Of a stretch of 64,000 bases of DNA, positions 11,216-22,727 are shown one piece after another. Both the position numbers and the translations under genes were made by a program. The DNA lies in contig NC_133499.1 of the NCBI RefSeq assembly GCF_025370935.1, forward strand, positions 1,984,440-2,048,439, given 5' to 3'. The stretch comes from Choristoneura fumiferana. Lineage: Eukaryota > Arthropoda > Insecta > Lepidoptera > Tortricidae. Positions within the stretch are counted from its first letter, which is position 1, and each line of letters begins with the position of its first letter. Under the pieces are notes generated by a model that was not told the DNA's origin, searched no databases, and was given only the letters and a program-made list of their open reading frames with translations.

Positions 11216-11355
11216 CCCTTAGTGTAAGTTTTCGGTTAGAAAATACGTCTCGATCGCGTTCGCGTTAAAATCTCAATTTGTATGGAAACACAAATTGTTA
11301 TATTAACGTGAACGCGATCGAGACTTATTTTGGAACTGAAAACTTACACTAAGGG
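11216..11355. mobile_element. MITE with CCCTTAGTGTAAGTTTTC termini
   Basis: Ends CCCTTAGTGTAAGTTTTC and GAAAACTTACACTAAGGG are exact complements. An inner pair ('gatcgcgttcgcgttaa' against 'ttaacgtgaacgcgatcg') makes the element nearly palindromic. Confidence 0.85.
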
Positions 11356-11589
11356 TTTAGATGTTACTAAATAACCACGGGAGGAAAACGGGAGCGCAAC
11401 CGCGAGCGTAAGCAAGTCGAATATGCTGCTTGAAACAAATAAGAGTAGGCATAAGCAGTAATTTGATATTCAACCTCAATTACTAATACGTAGGTAATTA
11501 CAGTACATGACTCGGCTACTGATTTTATATTATCACATAACCTAGACTATTAAACCAACTGGAGGGGGTCTTTTGATGAGACTTTAATA

Positions 11590-11676
11590 AATAAACTAGC
11601 TTTTGCCTGCGGCTTCGTCCGCGTAGAATTCGGTTATCGCGCGCTGTTCCCTCGGGAACTGCATTTTTTCGGGATA
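11590..11676 (+). repeat. Repeat family T, 5' fragment
   Basis: Text 'aactagcttttgcctgcgg' and 'cttcgtccgcgtagaattcg' is the start of the family seen complete at 37991-39372. Confidence 0.65.
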
Positions 11677-11974
11677 AAAACCGACTCCAAAAAAATAAAA
11701 AATAACAAAAAATGGAACCGATTACAAATCCCTTGAAAATATTTTTCTAGATAAGTACCTACTGGCTCGAAGTCGGTGCCTCAGCACGAGCCAGCAGGAA
11801 TGGAACAATAGTCGTCTACCTCACCTACATACTATGGGTTTCAATCCATCCTGCTGGCTCGTGCTGAGTCACAGACTTCGAGCTAGTAGGTACCTATCTA
11901 GAAAAATATTATTTTCAAGGGATTTGTAGTTGGTTCCATTTTTTGTTATTTTTTTATTTTTTGGAGTCGGTTTT
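11677..11974. mobile_element. Fold-back element 1 (long palindrome)
   Basis: The left arm runs from 'aaaaccgactcc' through 'ccttgaaaatatttttctag' and 'ctggctcgaagtcggtgcct'. The right arm is its complement back to 'ggagtcggtttt'. Arms are about 120 bp with a roughly 55-bp centre. Copies 12309-12614 and 35030-35318 share arms and centre. Confidence 0.85.
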
Positions 11975-12308
11975 ACTTTTTTGTTAAATTTTTTCTTTAT
12001 TTCTCACTTTTTAGAGATTTGTAGCCAAATTACATCTCACAACGATTCCATGAAGCCCAAACACGGCTTATTTCCGTTGTTTTATAACAGAGTTCCGTTG
12101 CCTACCTTCCGGCTTCAGCATCAGATCAGTTTGAAAAAATCATTAACTTAAAGCTCCTTCTTAGTCGCTTATTTAAGTATACTAATCATGATCGTTTCGG
12201 TTTGTCTCATGACGAGCGAGCATTACTTAGCTTTGACGAGTTCCATGGGTCATCTACGGTCTTCTTCATCAGGTCCAGTTTACCAAATGATACTTTCTTA
12301 ACAATTTT
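11975..12308 (+). repeat. Repeat family P, body
   Basis: Blocks 'ctcacaacgattccatgaag', 'cagcatcagatcagtttgaa' and 'tcatctacggtcttcttcat' recur at 20930-21060, 35370-35470 and 36960-37140. Confidence 0.7.
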
Positions 12309-12614
12309 TAACAAAAAAGTAAAACCGACTCCAAAAAAATAACAAAAAATGTAACCGAGTACAAAACCCTTGAAAATATTTTTCTAGGTACGTACTAGCT
12401 CGAAGTCGGTGACTCAGCACGACCCAGCAGGAGGGATTGAAACCCATAGTATGTAAAAGAGGTAGCCGACTATTGTCCTACTCCTGCTGGCATTCCTGAG
12501 GCACCGACTTCGAGCTAGTAAGTACCTAGAAAAATATTTTCAAGGGTTTTGTAGTCGGTTACATTTTTAGTCATTTTTTTTATTTTTTTTGGAGTCGGTT
12601 TTACTTTTTTGTTA
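12309..12614. mobile_element. Fold-back element 2
   Basis: Same family as 11677-11974. The outer ends TAACAAAAAAGTAAAACCGA and their complement are preserved. The centre is in the opposite order (AAACCCATAGTATGT before the ACTATTGTCC block), so the loop is inverted relative to copy 1. Confidence 0.85.
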
Positions 12615-12901
12615 TTAGTAATTCGTAGCCAAAGTACCTACCTACATCTTAGAACGATTTGTATTTGCTTGTAAGTTTGTTTACTAGCGACTTTGCTCAA
12701 ACGCCACAGAGCATAAGTACGCATAACTAGGTATTCAGCCTACCACACACACATTCTGCCAATGTGCGGTTTCCATGAGCAAATTCTATGTCCTAATATC
12801 GCCATGTAAATACGCCCGTTGCGGGCCCCCGCACCAGCTGCATTCGTCGCTTGTGTGTGTTGTGCTTTATGTACCTACTATACCTTCCGCCGCCTAACTT
12901 T

Positions 12902-13080
12902 GCCTAAATGTTAATTGACACGACTACCTAGTACCACAAAAACTATAAAGGTATAATTCCAATAATTGTATCCCGTTAAGCGATTCGAACACAATCCGGG
13001 AGTAACGTAAAGACGTCGCATGAAAAATGTATCTCTAAAATGCGTCAAAACTGATTATTATAAGTAATGAACTTTTAGGC
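12902..13080. mobile_element. MITE with GCCTAAAAGTTCATT-like termini (copy 2)
   Basis: Left end GCCTAAATGTTAATT, right end AATGAACTTTTAGGC. The interior is the complement of 5963-6142 ('cgattcgaacacaatccggg'). Confidence 0.7.
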
Positions 13081-13594
13081 AGATTTATATGGCGCGTGGT
13101 ATACATCTTAGTTGTGCTCCGTTTGGCTTCTTGCTCTAAGAAACGAAACTAAAGTTGACCAGTGCAATGTCAGCTGCTATGAATAATGCATTGTTGTTTA
13201 ATTTAACTACTTAACAAACCTCCATTCTTTACAATACAATCAATAAAGATATATTTTTTTACCTGACATCGGTAATACCAAAGGGTTATGATAGCAGACT
13301 TTTATTTAAAAAAAAATGCATTCAAAGTTTTTCTGAATTTCTCTCGTCTCGCCAGGAATTCGAACCAGCTAAAAATTTTAAAAGTAAACCCTCTCTATTT
13401 TAAGTTAATAAGTTATAGAGCGAATTTGTATGAAATTATAATAATATGAATCTGAAATATGGACCTTTACTGAGCGAAATGAGCTATTGAGCTAAATGAG
13501 TGATACATATCTCTTGAGTTTTTGCTTGACCCCAACCTAGCAATACACGCTTGCACAAACATAAAGTAATATAACAAGAGCACAAATTCAAATA
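13081..13594. other. Intergenic sequence, 3' side of FAR gene
   Basis: AT-rich. No exon or structured repeat is recognised. Confidence 0.35.
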
Positions 13595-13600
13595 TTTATT
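13595..13600 (-). terminator. Candidate poly(A) signal of the FAR gene
   Basis: AATAAA on the - strand begins 2 bases past the TAG stop (13603-13605). It is either a very short 3' UTR or coincidence in AT-rich DNA. Confidence 0.45.
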
Positions 13601-13602
13601 AA

Positions 13603-13957
13603 CTAGCACAACAAACTTACGAACCAAACCGCGTACGTACACAATTTGTACCACGCGTACACATACAGCGCGAGAAGTATGTAGTTCAGAATTTTAAAAA
13701 CAGATTGTTTTCTAACAGCATACTCTGTGTCTTTTAGCCCATCTTTAACTATATATTTCCTTAGCCCGATCGCCCATACCACTAGCATGTCAGTCCAGGA
13801 CATCTTAGTGACATCGAAGTTGTAGATTTTTCTGTCGACTTCCGAAAGGTTGTTTTGGAGGCTTTGGAGATTGACGTCGTCGAAATTGAACTCGTTGCAA
13901 GTGTAGAAGGCGAGCACTGAAGAGAGGTTGTACGCGGTCCGGTACAGTTTTACCGCT
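13603..13957 (-). CDS. FAR: FAR exon 10 (FAR_C domain, stop)
   Basis: Residues 408-525, with KLYRTAYNLSSVLAFYTCNE, the block starting the FAR_C domain, then FNFDDVNLQSL and a hydrophobic tail ILLALYVYAWYKLCTYAVWF. Acceptor TTTTCCAG. The first base completes Lys408. Confidence 0.96.
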
Positions 13958-16900
13958 CTGGAAAATAAAAATGGAATTTGAAGTACCTTATCTCCTGAGA
14001 TAAATTTGCTGGTACAAGACACCCAAGCATAAAATAACACCTGTGAATATTGGTTGTACGGAACTCTAGAATTGCGCTGAATTTAAAACAAACATGTCGT
14101 CAACATACCTAAGTCATATCGACATCTAATTACAATTAAAAATAAAAGGGCAAGTGGGTATCGTGCTATGTGCAATGTAAGGTTCCGTAGTAACTGAGGG
14201 AAATATTTATAAACTTTGGTCGACTAATTAATGACTCGTTAATTTGGAAACCAGCGATATAGTTTATGTTTAAATTTCACTATACGATAGGCAACAATAT
14301 ATTATTGCCGTGATTTTTTTTCATGAGTCCAATTACAAACATTTAGCTAGCTATAGGTAGTGCCACGAGAGTTGAGGTGAATGATTGACACACAGCTAGA
14401 AAAATAACTGATTGCACACAAAGGAGAATGAATTAAATGAATGAGTGAATGTCAAAATCCTGCTGTCATTACACGACATGTTCTTGTGTGCGTGACCTCA
14501 ACTCTCGTGGCACTACCTATAGAAGAAAATTGTGACCACAACAAACGAGTCGAGAGAGCGAAGCAAGCGCGCTACGGCAGTGGCCGGCGAACGCCAGGCC
14601 CAAATTAAGTTATTACTTACACTTTAGGATCAAATGTAGATGGTCATTTAAAGAATTTGTTCCTTCTTTAACCCCCGATGAAAAAAGAGGCGCTATAAAT
14701 TTGATGTAATACCAATGTCTGTCTGTGGCATCGTAGCTCTCATCAAAGTGATTGACCGATTTTGAAAGGGTTTTTTCATATGAAAGCGAGTTTACTTGCA
14801 ATGGTTCTTAGCTATGTTTCATTACAATCGGTTGAGCAGTTTTTGAATAAAATAATTTATATTGTTATAAATACATTTCAGGACTGACCATTGAACTTGG
14901 TACCTACCTTGGCACTTGGCACCCATTTAGATCTCACTTCTTTTGTCATTTAAGTCAACAATCAAGGCATATATATAGCCAAGTTCACTATATATATATA
15001 TATTTACCGTTTCGGCTACGGAACCCTAAAATCCCCTACGTTCATTTTAATGTAGGTAAATATGTCAATTGTACCTACTCGTACCAAATGGCTTCCGTCT
15101 TGCCTACTAAGAGGTGAAAAGGCCACAGTATAATAATGAGGTATCTTTAGGTAAAATTAAACCAACCTTTAATTATGACGTTCTAACGCTTTGAAGTTTT
15201 ATAAGTAAACTAGCTGTTACCGGCGACTCCGTCCGCGTAGAAGTATAAAAAATTGTTTACGTCCTATTGTCAGACCTACCGAATATACACAAAAAAAATC
15301 GGTCAAGCCGTTTCGGAGGAGTTTGGTCACAAGCACTGTGGCACGAGAATTTTATATATTAGAAAGATAACCTAACCTAACCTATCCGAATAAAACCAAT
15401 TTAAAAAACCGGCCAAGAGCGTGTCGGATACGCCCGAAATAGGGTTCCGTAGTAATTTTTACGAAAAATTTTAGTAATAATTTTCTAAGGATTTCGTATT
15501 TTATACAGAATCTTCCAAGTTTAGGTATATTTTATACCTTAGGCTGCTATTTACTCTTAAACTACTAATAATTGTCAAGCAAACTTAGCCGTTTTAGTTT
15601 TTCTTGAAAGTTTGATATACTTACTACCATCCTGAATTTTCTTTAATTTTTCCACCCACCGGTTTAGATTTTAGAAGGGGGGGGACGCTCGATTTTAATG
15701 AAAATTTGCACTTTAAAGTTGAATGTTTCGCAAACAAATCACTGAATCGAAAAATACCCCATACTGCAGGGTTGGATGAGAAAAAAAAATCACCCCCACT
15801 TTACGTCTATGTGAGGTACCCTAAAAATTTTTTTTTTATTTTTTATTGTACCATTTTGTCGGCATAGTTTACATATATATTCGTGCAAAATTACAGCTCT
15901 CTAGCATTGATAGTCCCTGAGCAAAGCCGCGGACGGACGGACAGACAGACAGACATGGCGAAACTATAAGGGTTCCGTTTTTGCCATTTTGGCTCCGGAA
16001 CCCAAAAAAGTTGATAACCCCCGACATTGTCATACCAAAGTTCAGTATTTCAAAACCGACTAAACCGATTTTCATCAAACGTTGTAAGAACCACCGCAAG
16101 GCCCTTTACTACGAAGTGCAACGAACTTCGTGTCTTGCCGTCCCGCTGGCGCTAATATTATATAATAAGAGAGTGAGAGGGACGGTACAATGCGAACTTC
16201 GATTTTCTTATAGTAGCCCCCCCAAATAGCTCGCGGCGTCACTATCTTGCCACCCTTGGAGTATAGCGAGCCGACTTCACTTCGGATACGCTACCTACTA
16301 GACTGGTACTCACTTGGGCTTCTTCCCGAGCAGCAAGAGCGCGCCGTCTGCCAGGTACCCCGGTATGAAGTGCAGCAGCCAAGTCAGAAGCACGAACAGC
16401 GCCCGGTACTTGGTATGGCAGCTGCAGTTGTACCATATGGCACGCGGCGTGGTAATTTTTCTGCCCTCCGAGTACAGCGTGGCGAGAAGCTCCCCTGCGG
16501 GCCAAAGTCAAAGTCAAAGTCAAAATATCTCTATTAGGCTATAACAAATGCGCCAAGACAGCTAAGCTTTAGTGGTTCATAAAATCTGACGTAATTTCGA
16601 AACAATTTTGCTAGTGTTTCAACATCGCGTAATTTCGGCAAAGAGTGCCCCAAGTACAAGGAAGATCACTTACGCCAGTTTATCGGGTTCCTAGCGGGCG
16701 CGACCGCATAGATCTTCACAGCAGTGTCACCCTGCGCGCGCCTCTCGGCCGTCTCCCAGCCGGCGGCGATTGTGGCGTTGTTCACGAAGTCCACCGGGAT
16801 CAGGTCCAGGTTGGAGTCGTCGTTCGCCATGAACGTGTGGACGAAGCCTAGCCCGCAGCCTATGACCAGCTGGAAACAAATACCATAGATCAGGGTTTCT

Positions 16901-19900
16901 CAAACTTATGGCTCCACGTACCCCTGTTAAAGTTTCTAGACGATAGCGAACCCCCACCCCCCCCCCCCAAAGAAAGTAATAAAATTGACTGTTACAACTC
17001 GAAAAACCAATCTTAATCATCTTGCTAGTCTTGCGGCCTAATGGTTTTTGGAGTCAAGTAAACCTTGTCGCGAACCCCCTACCTTTAAATAGCGAACCCC
17101 TAGGGGTTCGCGTACCCCACTTTGAGTAACCCTGCCATAGATAACGAACATCGTAGACTCCGGCGCTATGGCGTGCATTGAGGGTAGGCAACGTTAGTGT
17201 TAGGTGCCGCAAAATGAGCTGCCTACCCTGAAATTGACCCACTGCACGCCACAGCTGCAGCATTCGGTGCAGGCAAAGGGTACCACACTATTTTCTCAAG
17301 ATGTCGTGTTTGCCGACAATTTACGACCGGATAGCTAATGTTAGATAAACTATGACTTTGAAGCTTAAGGTTCTGGGTTCGATCTCCGGGCAGGACAGAT
17401 ATTTGTATAATACATACATATATATACATAAATTATATACTTACATCAATTTGTTTAAAATTTCATTTTTAATACTTACAAGCTTTTTAGGGTTCCGTAG
17501 CCAAAATGGCAAAAACGGAACCATTATAGTTTCTCCATTTCTGTCTGTCTGTCTGTCCGTCCGTTAAAAGACCTATCCAACGATACCCCACACTATAGGG
17601 TTGGTTGAGAAAAAAAATAAACCCCACTTTACGTCTATGGGAGGTACCCTAAAAAAAATTCGTTTTGATTTTTTTATTGTACCATTTTGTCGACATAGTT
17701 TTCATAATATATCCGTGAAAAATTACAGCTTTTTAGCATTGATAGTCCCTGAGCAAAGCCGCGGACGGACGGACAGACAGACACGGCGAAACTATAAGGG
17801 TTCCGTTTTTGCCATTTTGGCTACGGAACCCTAAATAAGGGACCCCCCCTCTAACGGCGGTAGATTATCCATACTTACAGCCGCCGCACAGGCCGTTACA
17901 GGGGTACCCTTTCTCTGCAGCTGACTGTACGTTACTGTTGTTACCTACTACCACAGACAAGAAAGTTTTCATAGTAAACTCAAACTTAAACTCACAACAT
18001 TTATTGACAACAAAAACACACTACATCACAACAAAAACACAGTAAAAACATAAATAGGTGAAGAGAGAAAAATTTGTGTGCTGTAGTGTGATGCCAAAAG
18101 GACTCAGCTCAAGCATGTGCCGTAGCCCAGTAACCAGAGCTGCAGCGCTGGTTTTCAGCTAAACCCCGGTGTGGGCACCCACGTACCTGAACTAACTGAA
18201 CTGATTAATGCTGGTACCTACTTTAGGTTAGGCTTTAGGTAGTCATGTACCTAGATGCTATAACATTACCAATGCTGGTTGACACTCACCCCGCTCGGTC
18301 CGTACGCGCTGCTCATGTCCACCCACCCAGGAGACGGCTCCAGGAGGGAACCGATTACTGCAACATATCACACGATTACGAGTATATCCTATTACAGATA
18401 GTTCAACTCAGTTGTCAGTTGTGCGCGCGGCCCTATGTGTACAAGTTTCACGTGACGCGGCAGTCGTCGTCCGAGCAAGACGTGTTCTTATCGCTTTACC
18501 CACACATAGGGCCGCGCGCACAACTGAGTTGAACTATCTGTAGACTAATATTATAAAAACGAAAGTTTAAATAGATATAGCAGTTGAATTAAAAATTCCG
18601 GGATTTTATTGAATTCTCGTGGGAATTCCCTAAAATTACATCGTGGTTTTCATTGACGTTAAATTAAAACACCCATGGCAAATTTCATTTCAACCCAGCG
18701 GTTGTTATTTAGAGATTTTATCCCTATCACGTGGGAATATCGGAATAAATAGTATCCTATGTTTTAATCCAGGTTAAGAGTATAAACTAACTTTCATCCA
18801 AATCCCTCCGATCGTTTACTGAAAAAGTAAACAAGTAGTAGTGTGAAGGAGTAACAAACATACTCACTCACCCACTCACTCACTCACTCACAAACTTTCG
18901 CATTTATAATTTTAGTTAGGATTAGTAGGATATTGATAAAACAGATTTTTAAACCGCGACGCAACAGTTTGGCGCCAATGTCTGTCTGTCTTTAGCTCTT
19001 AGAATAGCGTAGCTTACCTATAGCAGGCCGGACGATGCATATGGGCAGGTCTCCGGCCGTGGTCCTTACCGCTTCTTCGGCCAGTGCTTTGGTGAACGCG
19101 TACGTGTTGGGCCAGTCTGCTACCAACCTGAACAGGAAATTCAAGTTATTATTATAAAGTTTTTCTTAAAAAAATATTTTTAATACAAGCATTTTTGCTG
19201 ACTGTACTTTTCAGGGTTCCGTAGCCCATATGGCAAAAACGGCACCCTTATAGTTTCACCATGTCTGTATGTCTGTCTGTCCGTCCGCGGCTTTGCTCAG
19301 GGACTATCAATGGTAGACAGCTGTTATTTTGCACGAATAAATATGTAAACTATGCCGACAAAATGGACAAAAAAACATTAAAAAAATTTTTTTAGGTTAG
19401 GTACCTCCCATAGACGTAAATTGGGGGTGATTTTTTTTCTCATCCAACCTTGTAGTGTGGGGTATCGTTGACTAAGTCTTTTTAAACCATTAACACGTTC
19501 ACTGCGGGAAACAATTTCGAAGACTTTAAATCGGTGCGTCATAGGGCATGTAAGATCCGACATTCGACTTTTTGTTAGAGCGTTTGCGGGTCGAAAGGAC
19601 CTGTTTGACATGCTCGTCTAAAAAGGTCATTATCTGCATAGTTATGATAAATGTTGGTAATATTTGAATTGTAATAGGTAGTCATAGAGTTGCTCTTGGT
19701 ACAGTTAAGTTCGTAAGTAGATGCAATCACTTAATACTATTTGAACATATGTGTTAAACTGACGGATCTTTTATGCCCGATATACGCACTGACAGAAAAA
19801 ACTGTCGATAGAATTTTAGGGTTGCAGGGTAACAAAAAACATCGATATCGACCAAAAAAAAATATTTTTTAATTTCAGATGTATGTGTTACATTGTAGCA

Positions 19901-22655
19901 TTCGCGGCAGAGATTTTTTACAATATTCACATAAAGTTTTGACTTTTTTCACTCTATTTGCGGTGTCTTTGCTGCTCAAAGTTTAACGTAATTTGTCATA
20001 GCACCCAGAACAATTTCGTTTCTTTGTTCCCATTTTTAAGCAATGACCTGTAGCCAAATCTGTATTAATTGTACAAGACACAGCGTTTGTTTTCGGTTAA
20101 TTTTGCAAACACTCACGGAGAAACCTATCTTTTGTTCTTATCACGAGCACTGCACTAGATAAAATAGCCAATAATCTAGTGCGGTTATCGGGTCATTGGG
20201 CATCGGGTCACTAAGATCCTATACCGCACCAGACGTTATTTTTTTCCTTTCAGTCGGTATAGGGCATAAAGGATCCGATGACGTTTTTTTTATAGGGACT
20301 GATTACTTTGAAAGAGGCAATTCCAAAACAGTAACTGTCTCACTCATACTCAGCTGATAACCTATTTAAACTTATCCCGCACCAGCGGTATGTCAAGTAA
20401 TTTTTTCGCCGCACCGCAGGCTAGATGTGCATATGATCTATTCGACCCGAAACCGCAGTGAACGTGTTAAGGGTTGCTAAAATGACTTTTCGATTCAGTG
20501 ATTTGTTTGCAAAATATTCAACTTTAAAGTGCAAATTTTCATTAAAATAGGGCGCCCCCCCCCCCTCCAAAATCTAGACCAGTGGGTGGAAAAATTTGAA
20601 AAAAATCACAATGGCAGTAAGTATATCAAACTTACAAAGAAAACTTTATCGGCTAAGTTTGCTTGAGAATTATTAGTAAGTAGTTTAAGAGTAAATAGCA
20701 GCCTTAGGTACAGAATTTTTTTAACAAAAAAGTAAAACCGACTTCAAAAAAATAAAAAAAAACAAAAAGTGGAACCGACTACAAATTCCTTGAAAATATT
20801 TTACTAGCACTAGGTACCTACTGGCTCGAAGTCGGTGCCTCAGCACGAGCCAGCAGGAATGGAACAATAGTCGTCTACCTTACCTGCATACATACTATGG
20901 GTTTCAATCCATCCTATCTAGGTATATTAATAATGATCGTTTATAGACGAGCGAACATTACTTAGATTTGGCGAGTTCCATTGGTCATCTACGGTCTTCT
21001 TCATCAGGTCCAGTTTACCAAATGATACTTTCTGAATGTAAATGCTCATATTAATGCTAAAAATGCCAAAATCGCCATAGGTGTGCCTATAAAATTTGAG
21101 GTTTGCCCTCGATTTCCCTAGGATCCCATCATCAGATCTTGACTTGGTGACAATGGGACCACCTCAGAAAAGTACCCTTTCGAATAAAAAAAGAATTTTG
21201 AAAATCGGTTCACAATTGACTGAGTAATCGGCGAACATACATAAAAAAATACAAACATTGGAACATAGAACCTCCTCCTTTGAAGTTGGTTAAAAATATA
21301 CCTAAACTATGGAAGATTTCGTATCAAATACGAAATCCTTAGAAAAAAACATTGGAACATAGAACCTCCTCCTTTTTTGAAGTCGGTTAAAAATAGGGGA
21401 GGGGGGCCCAAAGCGAGCATACTGCTCAAAGCGAGCACTAGCGCTCATCTTGAAAATATAAGGACAATGGCGGTGTGACTGCGTGGCGATATCCGCCCCG
21501 CCCCGCTCCACCTGCCGCAGTCGCCCACCACCGCCTGTCAGCGACCGTGCGCGTGTAGTGTCAAAAATTACGATTTGATCAGTCCAGATATGAAAAATAC
21601 GAGGTATGTATCGAGTGTTTTGCGGATTTGTGAGGACGTTGTTGAAAAACGTTAATTGTAATATGTATTGACAGTTATTTAGCTTTGTTTTGGTAAAATG
21701 TTCTTGAATGTGCGCGAAATATTTGAAGTTTAGGTTCGAGTACAATGTGGATTTGGTCGAAAAGGCAAAGCGGGCAGGGCAAAGTGAGCATATGCCCACA
21801 TACCGTTAGGCATATTAAAGCGATTTATTTGTTTTTGTGTTATTTAAACGCTTAGCTTGCTTGTTTTCATTGCTTAATTGTTTTAGATGGTCAATAATTA
21901 CAAAAGAAAAACTGAATAAGGTGCTTGGGATGAAGAGTCAATGTCAAAAGCAATGGCGGAAAGCAATGTTTTGGAAGAAGTACCATTTTTTGTTAAATTA
22001 GTTATGTTAAAGTCTACATCAAATCACTGGAGTTTTATTGACGTGATCGACGTATTTTTTGTCCTTATCTCCAAATAAATATTTTATAGTTATTGCATGA
22101 ATGAAGGGTGCTCATTTTGCCCCCTTTGTGCTCGCTTTGCCCAAAAGCAGTGCTCGCTTTAGGCTCCGCCTCGGGCAAAGCGAGCAAAAGTAAAGTTTTC
22201 GTAATTTGTTATTTTTATTAGTTTTTCTAAACTTTGTAGAATATTGAAGTATGTATAATTAAACTACGATAAATTCAGCTTTAAATAGCATTTAAAGTTA
22301 AGTGATACTGATATTTTCTTCATACTTTTTTCTCAGTTCCTCTAATGGTGCTCACTTTGGGCCCCCTCCCCTATACCTTAAGTATGGAAGATTATTAGAA
22401 AAATATATTATACTTAATTTTTTCGTAATGGGTACGGAACCTTATTTTGGGCGTGTTCGACACGCTCTTGGCCGGTTTTTTTATGAATGGAATGGGACGT
22501 AGAGTTTGATGACATTTTCGGTTACTAGATAGATAACCTGGAAACTGGAATACAGAATCTTCTACCATGTCGACAAAAATGTGCCCACGAAAATAATACG
22601 GAACAAACTCGAATAATGACCCAAATTCGTGCTTAAAGCGTGGGAATAAGAAACA

Positions 22656-22727
<72 letters not shown>

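Noticed and set aside
13603..14040. 145-codon frame taken as a whole protein
   Set aside because: Only 13603-13957 is exon; upstream codons are intron before the TTTTCCAG acceptor.
21302..21799. 165-codon frame on the - strand
   Set aside because: It crosses the boundary between family P and the pogo-like element, and its Gly/Arg-rich part is GC-rich non-coding sequence.
22395..22727. 110-codon frame on the - strand
   Set aside because: Its start is a translated (CA)n microsatellite and the rest overlaps family R.
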